A stretch of DNA of 18,794 bases from VBAS01 sp035764525 (GTDB taxonomy: Bacteria; Bacteroidota; Bacteroidia; Chitinophagales; Chitinophagaceae): contig DASTZB010000530.1 of the NCBI GenBank assembly GCA_035764525.1, positions 1 through 18,794 of the forward strand, given 5' to 3'. Shown here one piece after another: positions 6,506 through 13,864 of this stretch. Under the pieces are notes generated by a model that saw only the letters and a list, made by a program, of their open reading frames with translations, had not been told where the DNA came from and made no database searches. The translations under genes were made by a program, and so were the position numbers. Position 1 is the first letter of the stretch, and every line of letters starts with the position of its first letter.

Positions 6506-7255
6506 CTATGAAAGAAGCTGCATTAATTCTTCTTTTCTGTTTTTTGAAACCGGGATCTTCATCTTGTTCTCCATAACGAGGTAGCCACCGTCACCACGAA
6601 TGAATTCCTTTACCCTGCCCAAATTGATGAGGTGTGAATTATGAGGTCTGAAAAAATCAAACTGCATCAGCATTTCTTCAAAATCTTTTAGTGTTTTTGA
6701 AATAACTCTTTTTCTGCCTTCAACGAGATAAACGTTGGTATAATTGCTATTGGCTTCGCAGACGACAATATCATTCGGGTCAACAAACTCTATACTTTCT
6801 TTTGATGCGAGTGCAATTCTTCCCCGTTTACCTTTTCGTTCTGCCTGCACATTGTTCAATAAAAGATCGATCTGTTCAGAAGGGATCTTTTGCTGTGATT
6901 TTTTTAAATGTTTATCTATGGCTTCTTTAAGTTCTTTGTTCTGCACAGGTTTCAATAAATAATCGAGTGCACTGAATTTTACAGCCTGAATACCGAAGTT
7001 GTCATAAGCAGTGATAAAAATAATATCGAATGGAATATCACGGCCCAGTTCTTCAAGCACATCAAAGCCGGTAAGCATCGGCATTTCGATATCGAGGAAT
7101 AAGAGATCGACAGGGTTTTTCTTCAGGTAGCTGACGCCGTCAGCTGGCTTTTCGAATGATGAAATAACGCTTACATCCGGACAGTAATTCTCCAGCTTCC
7201 ATTTCAGCGTATCGATACTGTCTTTTTCATCATCAATGATCACTGCTTTTATCAT
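6506..7255 (-). CDS. LytTR-family response regulator
   Basis: A 249-residue transcription regulator of the LytR/AlgR type. The receiver domain (1-120) has the acidic pair D8-D9, phosphoacceptor D55 (FLDIEMP), switch T82 (FITAYD) and K102 (LLKPVQ). A linker with basic residues (about 120-145) leads to a LytTR DNA-binding domain (about 145-247) with IVVCEANSNYTNVYL, KTLKDFEEML, FFRPHNSHLINLGRVKEF and GGYLVMENKMKIPVSKNR. This domain inserts beta strands into target DNA rather than using helix-turn-helix. It starts 18 bases after the stop of the histidine kinase gene, so the two form an operon and almost certainly a cognate pair. Targets cannot be told from this window; the downstream hydrolase/decarboxylase pair on the same strand is a possible one. 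Confidence 0.95.
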   Translation of the reverse strand: MIKAVIIDDEKDSIDTLKWKLENYCPDVSVISSFEKPADGVSYLKKNPVDLLFLDIEMPMLTGFDVLEELGRDIPFDIIFITAYDNFGIQAVKFSALDYLLKPVQNKELKEAIDKHLKKSQQKIPSEQIDLLLNNVQAERKGKRGRIALASKESIEFVDPNDIVVCEANSNYTNVYLVEGRKRVISKTLKDFEEMLMQFDFFRPHNSHLINLGRVKEFIRGDGGYLVMENKMKIPVSKNRKEELMQLLS

Positions 7256-7273
7256 AAAATTTTTTTTTCTTGG

Positions 7274-10200
7274 TTAAACAGGAATTATCAACTCAACTTT
7301 TGTTCCTTTTGCATTTCCCAATTCATCTTCCATATCATAAATATTGATCGAAGCATTCATGTTATATAATTTATTAATGATCTCGATCCGATCCTTTGTT
7401 ATTTGCATCCCCATGCTTCGCTTATGTTTGTTTTGCTTTTGTTCCTTTAATTCGGCAGCTTTTTTTCTACCGATACCATTATCTTCAATTACACATAACA
7501 GATCGTCTGCATGTTTTGAAATATTGACCTTTACCAATCCTTCGTTGCCGTTTGTTTTATGCATCAATCCATGCCAGATCGCATTTTCCACGTAAGGCTG
7601 TATCAACATGGGTGGTATCACTATCGAGCTTGTCTCTACATTTTCATCTACAGCAATTGAATAACAAAATTTATTTTTAAAGCGAAGGCTTTCCATTTGC
7701 ATATAAAGTTCAAGCGCCTCCAGCTCATCTTTAAGGTTAATATAGTTTGAACGGGAATTTTGCAGGATCAGCCGCATCAATCTTGCAAAATTATTCAGGT
7801 ACTCAGACGCTTTCTTTGATTCATTACGGATAATGTAACTATCAATTGAATTGAGGCTATTAAAAAGAAAATGCGGATTCATTTGTGCCAGCAATGCACT
7901 CATTTCTACATTCGCCAATTTTTTTTCATATTCCGATTTTAATCGTTGTTTCTTATTTACCTGCTCCACCCTGAAACGATACAGCCAATACGTCGTCATA
8001 GCAATAGCCAATACAATGAGTGTAATAAACCACCATGTGAGCCAAAATGGAGTTGCAATATGGACCGGCATCTCTGCTATCTTTTCATTCCATACACCTT
8101 CATTATTGGCTGCCTGTAGTTGAAAAACATAATTGCCGCCAGGCACATTCGTATAGTTAGCAAAACGCCGGCCCGATGCTTCCGTCCAATCATCAAACCC
8201 GTTAAGCCGGTAACGAAATTTTACATCTTTGGCCATTGTATAGGCCTGCGCAGAAAACCCAATGGAGAAAAAATTTTGTTTATACTTCAGGGTAACTGGT
8301 GAGCCATTCATTACTAAACGCAATGGTTTATTCAATACCTGCATTTCAGTGATATAAGGAACCGGGATCTCTGTGTTTCTTCTTAATTCAGCAGGATTGG
8401 CAATAACGATATCGTTACGGCCGCCAAAAATAATTTCACCTGAAGGAAGAAAAGAAAAATGAAAAAAATCGGGCTCATCGACTCCATACCGGAAACTATA
8501 TGTTGTAAAAGAGAGGTCATCTGCATTTATTTTTACCATTTCTTTTGAAGTGTAAGCCCATACTTCACCATGGCTGTCTGTTGCAAGTCGCTGCAAGAAA
8601 TTCTGCATTCCCCTGTCTCTGATATTAAATTTATGTACAACGCCTCTCAATGGATCGCTGGCCAGAGAATAACCCAACCATCCATCTGCGCTGAGTATCC
8701 ATATCCTACCTGTCTTATCTTCTGCAAAGGACTGTGCAGTTGGAAAACTGTTCTTTTCGTTTTTTACATAGATAAAATTGAAGATAGAATCCTTTTCAGC
8801 AATATAAACCCCAAGTCCATTGCTTCTTTGAAACCACACATTGCCACGACTGTCCTCGAAAAAATTATTGAGCCTTCCATAAAATCCACCTTTAATCCTG
8901 CCATAGACCTCGCTTGTATCGGTTGATAATAACCCATCTTTATAAATATGATATTCCCGTGTCTCCGGGTTCCATTTTACCAACCCCTTTGTATCATCAG
9001 ATACCCATAAGTTACCGCCGCGATCCAGGATTATTTCACCTCTTGTCGAAGCAGAAAAAGGAGGTATTCCCTGGAGTGGTGTGATAATTTTCTTTTTTTC
9101 TGAATAAAGGTATAGTCCATGATTAGAGGAAATAATATATTCTCCTGTTCGTGTTTGCACAAATCCCCGCACGGCTTCGTCTTCTTTCAAAAAAGTAGTT
9201 AGTGAAGGAAACAAAGATTTGGTCCATTCCTTTTTTAATTTATCAAAATGAAATATTCCCCCCGCAAATCTTGGACAGACTGTTATGTTATTTCCTGATT
9301 TGTCTGATAAAATATAAAATGCAAAAGTCATTTCAGGGCTAACAAGATATTTGAATGAATAGCGGGAAAATTGCTGCATAGCCGGGTCGAAATAACTTAA
9401 CCCATTGATATCTGCATGCCAGGCACGGTTGTATTCATCAATGAAATCAATCGCGTAAAATTCATTTTTATCAAGGTTATTTGCTTTATACCAGGTTACA
9501 TCTTTCAGCTTTGAATCATAAACGACCAATCCTGCACTCGTTGAGATCCAAATTTCATGATCATTTTTACGGATAAGTCGACCGGTAGGGCTGTTCAATA
9601 TTCTTTGCCCCTCTTCATTTTTCACACGTAGGCGAGTAAATGTATTTGAGACCGGATCAAACATATTTACACTCGCTCCCCAGCTTCCTACATATAAGAG
9701 CCCATCATCATGATGATAAAGGCGGCGAAAAACATTTAATGCAACCTGGTAATCGGTGCTTTTTTGGGGGAAAGTAAATAGCCTTACCTGGCTATTATAT
9801 TTATTTATTTCCAATAATCCACCGGTAGTGCCGGCCCAAATAATTGAATCATTTGTTTTCGACTCTTCGAAGCTCAGAATGGAACTATTTGGCCCAAGTG
9901 AAGGTATGAGCGGTGGATACTTATCTGCTGGAACATTAAAAAAACGAAAATTATCTTTCGCCTCATCATATAAACATGCTCCTCTCCACTTTGTACCTAT
10001 CCAGATTTTACCATTCTTGTCTTTATACATTGTATTAACAGGCTGATCAAACCTTCTTTTCAGTGAATCCGTTTTTCCATTATTAGCTAACTGGTAATGT
10101 CTGAAAGTATAGTCATTTGTATTTAATACCGAAATCCCCTGATCAGTACCCATCCATATAAGATTCTTTGCTGGCTGAACAGCATTTATCCAATTATCAA

Positions 10201-10453
10201 AAAGAGAATACCGCAGATCGCCTCCTACCTGAAATACCTTCACCTGTAATCCGTCGAAACGACAGAGCCCTTCGCTGCTACCAATCCAGATAAAACCATC
10301 TTCTCCTTTCTTTACTGCAGGAAACTCATTTACAGGCAGCCCATTTTCTTTTGTTATTAAGACAGGTTTATCAAACTTGAATTGAGGAAATGCTGATAGC
10401 GCAAGAATAAAATTCAGCATCAGTAATATAGATATGTATCTGAATCGGTTCAT
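7274..10453 (-). CDS. Propeller/Y_Y_Y sensor histidine kinase (LytS-type)
   Basis: A membrane sensor kinase of about 1059 residues from ATG 10451-10453. That start gives MNRFRYISILLMLNFILALSAF, a clear signal sequence; the frame also reaches a TTG at 10519, but it adds 22 residues that spoil the signal. The periplasmic part is a two-component propeller with repeated blades ending in WIGSS, WMGTD, WIGTK, WAGTT, WISTS, WVSDD, followed by a Y_Y_Y domain (FRYRLNGFDDWTEA ... FQLQAAN). One membrane segment lies at about 806-826. The kinase core is His_kinase/HATPase type: phosphoacceptor H861 in QMNPHFLFNSLNSI, N-box QPYVENAIWHG, G-box IEDNGIGRKKA. It has no receiver or AraC output, unlike hybrid HTCS regulators, and signals through the LytTR protein 18 bases downstream. 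The ligand is unknown; in Bacteroidota such propellers often sense polysaccharide fragments. Confidence 0.95.
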   Translation of the reverse strand: MNRFRYISILLMLNFILALSAFPQFKFDKPVLITKENGLPVNEFPAVKKGEDGFIWIGSSEGLCRFDGLQVKVFQVGGDLRYSLFDNWINAVQPAKNLIWMGTDQGISVLNTNDYTFRHYQLANNGKTDSLKRRFDQPVNTMYKDKNGKIWIGTKWRGACLYDEAKDNFRFFNVPADKYPPLIPSLGPNSSILSFEESKTNDSIIWAGTTGGLLEINKYNSQVRLFTFPQKSTDYQVALNVFRRLYHHDDGLLYVGSWGASVNMFDPVSNTFTRLRVKNEEGQRILNSPTGRLIRKNDHEIWISTSAGLVVYDSKLKDVTWYKANNLDKNEFYAIDFIDEYNRAWHADINGLSYFDPAMQQFSRYSFKYLVSPEMTFAFYILSDKSGNNITVCPRFAGGIFHFDKLKKEWTKSLFPSLTTFLKEDEAVRGFVQTRTGEYIISSNHGLYLYSEKKKIITPLQGIPPFSASTRGEIILDRGGNLWVSDDTKGLVKWNPETREYHIYKDGLLSTDTSEVYGRIKGGFYGRLNNFFEDSRGNVWFQRSNGLGVYIAEKDSIFNFIYVKNEKNSFPTAQSFAEDKTGRIWILSADGWLGYSLASDPLRGVVHKFNIRDRGMQNFLQRLATDSHGEVWAYTSKEMVKINADDLSFTTYSFRYGVDEPDFFHFSFLPSGEIIFGGRNDIVIANPAELRRNTEIPVPYITEMQVLNKPLRLVMNGSPVTLKYKQNFFSIGFSAQAYTMAKDVKFRYRLNGFDDWTEASGRRFANYTNVPGGNYVFQLQAANNEGVWNEKIAEMPVHIATPFWLTWWFITLIVLAIAMTTYWLYRFRVEQVNKKQRLKSEYEKKLANVEMSALLAQMNPHFLFNSLNSIDSYIIRNESKKASEYLNNFARLMRLILQNSRSNYINLKDELEALELYMQMESLRFKNKFCYSIAVDENVETSSIVIPPMLIQPYVENAIWHGLMHKTNGNEGLVKVNISKHADDLLCVIEDNGIGRKKAAELKEQKQNKHKRSMGMQITKDRIEIINKLYNMNASINIYDMEDELGNAKGTKVELIIPV

Positions 10454-10512
10454 TGGTGTGGCAAATGCGTGATAATAAATTACACCATTTTTTTTGATCC
10501 TTTTAAAACTAC

Positions 10513-10698
10513 TTAGCAACTAACTCTTTTCTTTTCATTTTTTATCCGGTTCTTGATTAGAATTTCGCTTTTATTGAGCAAATCCTTGGCAATCTTGAGT
10601 GCCGGTCTTTCGGAATCAACGTTTTCTCTTTTAGGGGTATCTCTCAAAATACCAAGCTTACGGGGAATGAATCGGTGTAACTGGCTAATCAACTGTTT
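10513..10698 (-). other. Open frame without start codon, possible gene remnant
   Basis: The gap upstream of the histidine kinase (10454-10750) holds a 61-codon minus-strand frame, bounded by TAG at 10699-10701 and TAA at 10513-10515. Its residues look protein-like (ends in IKNRIKNEKKRVSC, with many Arg/Lys and Leu/Ile), but it has no ATG and I recognise nothing in it. It may be the tail of a decayed gene, or just leader sequence for the kinase mRNA. The rest of the gap shows no RNA gene or strong hairpin. Confidence 0.25.
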
Positions 10699-10750
10699 CT
10701 ATTGAATCATCGGTGATGTAACCTTGCGATCATGATCAAAACTTTATCAA

Positions 10751-10951
10751 ATGAAATTAATTGAAAAGATTGTAGAAGGGATAGGGACATTCTCGCCAAT
10801 GGTCATTCTTATTCTCGCCTGCATTTCTTATTTAAGTTTTCCCGAAAATCAGAATTCCTACCCCGACCAAATTATGAAAGAAACAAAAAAACCAGATGAA
10901 AAAACCGGAGCCGATACAGAAATACAATCATACTGGCTGTATAGAGATTGA
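10751..10951 (+). CDS. Small membrane protein of unknown function
   Basis: A 66-residue frame from ATG at 10751. A basic/acidic N-terminus (MKLIEKIVEGIG) is followed by one hydrophobic segment of about 18 residues (FSPMVILILACISYLSF, 14-30) and a hydrophilic, charged tail ending in SYWLYRD. This is the layout of a single-pass inner-membrane protein. I know no family for it. It stands alone on the plus strand, divergent from the kinase gene and about 190 bases before mddA. No Shine-Dalgarno sequence is evident. It could be a chance frame, but the clean membrane segment plus charged tail and the lack of any overlapping gene make it plausible. Confidence 0.45.
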   Translation: MKLIEKIVEGIGTFSPMVILILACISYLSFPENQNSYPDQIMKETKKPDEKTGADTEIQSYWLYRD

Positions 10952-11024
10952 ATAATAAAAATTCAAATCCTTTAAAACAAGATGTATAAGCAATTATTGC
11001 TGAAAAAATATAAAATCAAAACCA

Positions 11025-11061
11025 TTTAACCCGTCTGCCTGCTTGGCGGGCAGACGTTAAA
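11025..11061. repeat. Intergenic palindrome (gtctgcc / ggcagac)
   Basis: The arms are tttaac-cc-gtctgcctgc and gcgggcagac-gttaaa around a 3-base ttg loop. They pair almost completely (one T-G wobble, a 2-base bulge), giving a 16-bp stem that is much more GC-rich than the flanks. It lies between the 66-residue membrane protein and mddA. Palindromes with this gtctgcc core are, in my recollection, a recurring intergenic element in this group of bacteria. No U-tract follows on either strand, so a plain terminator is less likely. Confidence 0.7.
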
Positions 11062-11140
11062 CCTTATCAACAATGAAAAATATTTCCTTATTTATCCTTT
11101 AGTTCAAAACAGAAACCTTTAACCATTAATCTTCTTAATC

Positions 11141-11881
11141 ATGAAAAAAATTCTTGTTCTTTTGTATGGAGTGATCTCTTATCTCTTGTTCTTTGGCACT
11201 TTCCTTTATGCATTTGGATTTGTCGGAAACCTTTTTGTTCCGAAATCAATTGATGGTGCACCCCAGGTGCCTTTGGCACAAGCAATACTTGTAAACGCTT
11301 CGCTGCTTTTACTTTTTGCTTTGCAACACAGTTTAATGGCAAGACCAGCATTTAAAAACTGGTGGATCAAAATAATTCCAGAGCAGGTTGAACGGAGTAC
11401 CTATGTATTACTGTCAAGTCTTTGTCTCATTTTGCTGGTATTGTTGTGGCAGCCTATGGGCGGATTTATCTGGAGAGTAGAAGAGCCGATAGCTAAAACC
11501 ATCTTAACGATACTTTTTATTATTGGCTGGCTGATCGTATTGATCAGTACTTTTATGATCAATCATTTTGATCTTTTCGGCTTGCGGCAGGTATGGTTTT
11601 ATTTCCTGGGAAAAAAGTATGAGCCGCTTCGCTTCCGGATTCCTTTCTTTTATAAATATGTTCGTCACCCGCTTTACCTGGGTTGGCTGATTGCTTTCTG
11701 GGCGACTCCGATAATGTCTGCTGCTCATTTATTGTTTGCTGTGCTTACAACGGGTTATATTCTAACAGCGATAAAATTTGAAGAGAAGGATCTGATCACT
11801 CATTTCGGCGAAAAATATTTGAATTATAAAAGCTGGGTGCCAAAGATCATTCCTTTTACAAAAAAGAATCCAACAAAATAA
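11141..11881 (+). CDS. mddA: Probable methanethiol S-methyltransferase (NnrU/isoprenylcysteine methyltransferase-like)
   Basis: A 246-residue integral membrane protein with about five to six hydrophobic segments, of the isoprenylcysteine carboxyl methyltransferase/NnrU superfamily. The segment FALQHSLMARPAFKNWWIKIIPEQVERSTYVL (about 59-90) matches the hallmark QHSxMARPxFK...VERSTYVL of MddA as I remember it. The C-terminal part has the SAM-site pattern YKYVRHPLYLGWLIAFWATP (about 172-191) and EEKDLITHFGEKYLNYK (about 211-227), conserved in this superfamily. MddA methylates methanethiol to dimethyl sulfide using SAM, so the cell could make DMS from methionine-derived methanethiol. A 41-residue membrane peptide follows 6 bases later, then a strong terminator, so the two form a short operon. 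The alternative is a related NnrU-like methyltransferase with another small thiol substrate. Confidence 0.78.
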   Translation: MKKILVLLYGVISYLLFFGTFLYAFGFVGNLFVPKSIDGAPQVPLAQAILVNASLLLLFALQHSLMARPAFKNWWIKIIPEQVERSTYVLLSSLCLILLVLLWQPMGGFIWRVEEPIAKTILTILFIIGWLIVLISTFMINHFDLFGLRQVWFYFLGKKYEPLRFRIPFFYKYVRHPLYLGWLIAFWATPIMSAAHLLFAVLTTGYILTAIKFEEKDLITHFGEKYLNYKSWVPKIIPFTKKNPTK

Positions 11882-11887
11882 AACGCC

Positions 11888-12013
11888 ATGAAACCACTTT
11901 TTTTAAAACGATATCTTCAGAAATATGGAAAGAAGGCATTAATAATTTACCTGTGCTGGTCAGTAATAAAAGGAATTGCCCTACTCGTTTTAGGATTTAA
12001 ACTGTTTAGTTGA
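11888..12013 (+). CDS. 41-residue membrane peptide downstream of mddA
   Basis: ATG 11888-11890 opens a 41-codon frame ending in TGA at 12011-12013. It starts 6 bases after the mddA stop, and the pair is closed by a terminator at 12035. The peptide has a basic N-terminus (MKPLFLKRYLQKYGKKA) followed by one hydrophobic span (LIIYLCWSVIKGIALLVLGFKLF), so it is probably a single-pass membrane protein with the N-terminus inside. The tight spacing suggests coupled translation and perhaps a role as partner or stabiliser of the methyltransferase. No family is known to me. Its size means standard gene calling may skip it. Confidence 0.62.
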   Translation: MKPLFLKRYLQKYGKKALIIYLCWSVIKGIALLVLGFKLFS

Positions 12014-12034
12014 AGCGTTCATATTTTCTGGTGT

Positions 12035-12063
12035 AAAGCAAACCCCGTAAGGTTTGCTTTTTT
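12035..12063 (+). terminator. Rho-independent terminator after mddA and the small peptide
   Basis: The perfect 10-bp stem aaagcaaacc/ggtttgcttt (12035-12044, 12051-12060) has a 6-base loop, and the T-run continues to 12063. It lies 21 bases after the small peptide's stop and separates the mddA unit from pnuC. Confidence 0.92.
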
Positions 12064-12086
12064 ATTTATGTTTACAGGAAAAATAA

Positions 12087-12710
12087 GTGAGCCTACAGCA
12101 GATCTGGGAACAATTTATTGAGGGAATGAAAAACACTACATTGCTGGAATACATTGCTGTGTTTGCGGGTATTGCCAGTGTGTGGTACAGCAGGCTGGAA
12201 AACATTCTGGTTTACCCGGTTGGACTCATCAATACAATTATATATGTATGGCTAAGCATAGAAGGGCAATTATTTGGCGAGGCTTCGGTAAATTTTTACT
12301 ATACAATGATGAGTATTTATGGTTGGATACTTTGGACAAAAAAAGATAGAGAACAACACGCTATTGTTCATGTTAAGTTTTCAGATCGCCGCTGGTGGCT
12401 ATATCAATTGATTTTTTTCGCAGCCTTTTATCTTGTCATATTTATTTCGCTTACTTATTTAAAAAGATCGTTTGCTCCCGGCGCTATTCCATGGGCAGAT
12501 GCTTTTGCCAGTGCCACCGCATTTACCGGCATGTGGCTAATGACTAAGAAAAAAGTAGAAAGCTGGTATTGGTGGATTGCTACTAATATTGCTTCTATCC
12601 CGTTATACTTTGTAAAACATTATGTGTTTACAAGTGTGTATTATCTTGTTTTATTAATCATGGCAGTTTGGGGATTACTGGAATGGAGGAAAAGAGCCGC
12701 TTTAAAATAA
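12087..12710 (+). CDS. pnuC: Nicotinamide riboside transporter PnuC
   Basis: A 207-residue membrane protein with seven hydrophobic segments, the PnuC/SWEET-like fold, and typical length. The N-terminal signature is TTLLEYIAVFAGIASVWYSRLENILVYPVGLIN-like (LLEYIAV, VWYSRLENI, VYPVGLI), followed by VNFYYTMMSIYGWILWT. The C-terminal half has WADAFASATAFTGMWLMTKKKVESWYWW and YFVKHYVFTSVYYLVL, matching PnuC substrate-site regions rich in Trp and Asn. It brings nicotinamide riboside across the inner membrane by facilitated diffusion, pulled by phosphorylation inside. The start is GTG at 12087 with an AGGAAAA ribosome-binding site 4 bases upstream (12076-12082), which supports it over an ATG 13 codons later. 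The NadR-like kinase two genes on makes nicotinamide riboside, rather than thiamine (PnuT), the likely substrate. The next gene (tag) begins 4 bases after its stop. Confidence 0.93.
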   Translation: MSLQQIWEQFIEGMKNTTLLEYIAVFAGIASVWYSRLENILVYPVGLINTIIYVWLSIEGQLFGEASVNFYYTMMSIYGWILWTKKDREQHAIVHVKFSDRRWWLYQLIFFAAFYLVIFISLTYLKRSFAPGAIPWADAFASATAFTGMWLMTKKKVESWYWWIATNIASIPLYFVKHYVFTSVYYLVLLIMAVWGLLEWRKRAALK

Positions 12711-12714
12711 TTCT

Positions 12715-13266
12715 ATGAGCTATTGCAACTTTATCAATTCATTGAAACCTGATGAACAAAATGTACATCGTGAATACCATGATAAGCACTATGGCTTTCC
12801 TATCCATGATGACAACGAACTATTCTGCCGGTTGATATTAGAGATCAACCAGGCTGGTTTAAGCTGGACAACGATCCTGAATAAGCAACAAAGCTTTCGG
12901 AAAGCTTATCACAATTTTGAAATAAAAAAAATTGCCGGTTATAAAGAAAAAGATTTTAAAAGACTGATGAATGATGCTGGTATTATCCGGAACCGTTTAA
13001 AGATCAATGCGGCGATCGAGAATGCAAGAACAATTCTTCGGTTACAAAAAGAATTTAAATCATTCGAAAACTGGTTAGATCATCATCATCCGAAGTCGAA
13101 AGATGAATGGACAAAATTGTTCAAGCAAACTTTTCGGTTTACCGGCGGTGAAATCGTCAATGAGTTTTTAATGAGTACTGGGTATTTGCCAAATGCACAT
13201 GAAGAAAGCTGTCCTATCTATAAAAAAATATTAAAAGCTAAACCTGCATGGAACAAAAGCCGCTGA
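12715..13266 (+). CDS. tag: DNA-3-methyladenine glycosylase I
   Basis: A 183-residue enzyme that removes 3-methyladenine from alkylated DNA by cleaving the glycosidic bond, starting base-excision repair. The helix-hairpin-helix-like Tag fold is visible: EYHDKHYGFPIHDDNELFCRLILEINQAGLSW (20-51) holds the conserved E43 and W51. GIIRNRLKINAAIENA (residues 89-104) is the signature of the family. The zinc site is complete in spacing: C4, H22, H162 and C166 match C4, H17, H175 and C179 of E. coli Tag. It is slightly shorter than E. coli Tag (187). It starts 4 bases after pnuC and its last 19 bases overlap the NadR-like gene, placing a repair enzyme inside an NAD-salvage operon. It is cytoplasmic and well conserved throughout. 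Confidence 0.96.
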   Translation: MSYCNFINSLKPDEQNVHREYHDKHYGFPIHDDNELFCRLILEINQAGLSWTTILNKQQSFRKAYHNFEIKKIAGYKEKDFKRLMNDAGIIRNRLKINAAIENARTILRLQKEFKSFENWLDHHHPKSKDEWTKLFKQTFRFTGGEIVNEFLMSTGYLPNAHEESCPIYKKILKAKPAWNKSR

Positions 13267-13838
13267 TAAAAGTAGCGGTGATCGGTCCGGAATCGACCGG
13301 CAAAAGTACTTTGTGTGAATTGCTGGCACAGCATTACAACACACAGTGGTGTCCCGAATTTGCCAGGGAATATTTGCTTACGCATGGAACCGATTATACT
13401 TATGACGACTTACTGTATATCGCCAAAGGACAGCTCGCCATGGAAGATGAATATATTCAGTCTACGGTCAACAGTCCACAGTCGATAGTTAACGCTCGCT
13501 CACAGGTGACAGCTCGTAGCCCGCAACTTCTTTTTATAGATACGGAGATGTATGTTATGAAAGTTTGGTGCGAATTTGTTTTTGGAAAATGTCACAGGTG
13601 GGTGCTTGACCAAATTATCGAAAGAAAATATGATCTCTATTTATTATGTAATACTGATCTTCCCTGGGTTAAAGATGAATTAAGAGAATATCCTGATCTG
13701 AAAACAAGAGACCAGCTTTATCATATTTATAAAGACATCATGATAAATCAATCAACGCCATGGGTGGACATAAGCGGCGATTACCATGAAAGACTCCAAA
13801 CGGCAATAAAAGCCGTTGATCCACTGATCGCGGGATAA
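13248..13838 (+). CDS. NadR-like P-loop kinase (nicotinamide riboside kinase-type), with repeat insertion
   Basis: A 196-residue stand-alone version of the C-terminal kinase domain of NadR (AAA_28 family). Walker A is GPESTGKST (13-21), then EFAREYL (37-43), the acidic LLFIDTE (94-100) and late motifs LLCNTDLPWVKDELREYP and RDQLYHIYKDIM. It lacks the helix-turn-helix and adenylyltransferase parts of enterobacterial NadR. It should phosphorylate nicotinamide riboside to NMN, trapping what PnuC imports. Between EDEYIQ and LLFIDTE lies a 22-residue insertion (72-93, rich in Ser, Gln and Val) encoded by a run of CAGTCNA-like heptamers. It falls between the helix and strand that carry the acidic LLFIDTE motif, so it probably forms a surface loop. 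The gene overlaps tag by 19 bases. Confidence 0.88.
   Translation: MEQKPLIKVAVIGPESTGKSTLCELLAQHYNTQWCPEFAREYLLTHGTDYTYDDLLYIAKGQLAMEDEYIQSTVNSPQSIVNARSQVTARSPQLLFIDTEMYVMKVWCEFVFGKCHRWVLDQIIERKYDLYLLCNTDLPWVKDELREYPDLKTRDQLYHIYKDIMINQSTPWVDISGDYHERLQTAIKAVDPLIAG
13458..13526 (+). repeat. Heptanucleotide tandem tract inside the NadR-like gene
   Basis: Units of seven, cagtcta cggtcaa (13458-13471), cagtcca cagtcga (13472-13485), tagttaa (13486-13492), fit CAGTCNA with mutations. An interrupted palindrome (gctcgctcacagg / tgacagctcgtagc) follows to 13526. The 66-base block after cag at 13458-13460 is a multiple of three and keeps the frame open. Such tracts are, in my recollection, normally intergenic in Bacteroidota. 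Confidence 0.7.
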
Positions 13839-13864
13839 AATATCCATTGTACATTCGGGTATCA

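Noticed and set aside
10454..10519. N-terminal extension of the sensor kinase to a TTG at 10519
   Set aside because: The extra 22 residues precede an excellent signal peptide starting at the ATG of 10451-10453; a TTG start is not needed.
13847..13864. TTG start of the GT39-like gene at 13847
   Set aside because: An ATG six codons later starts directly before the first membrane segment; TTG is less likely.
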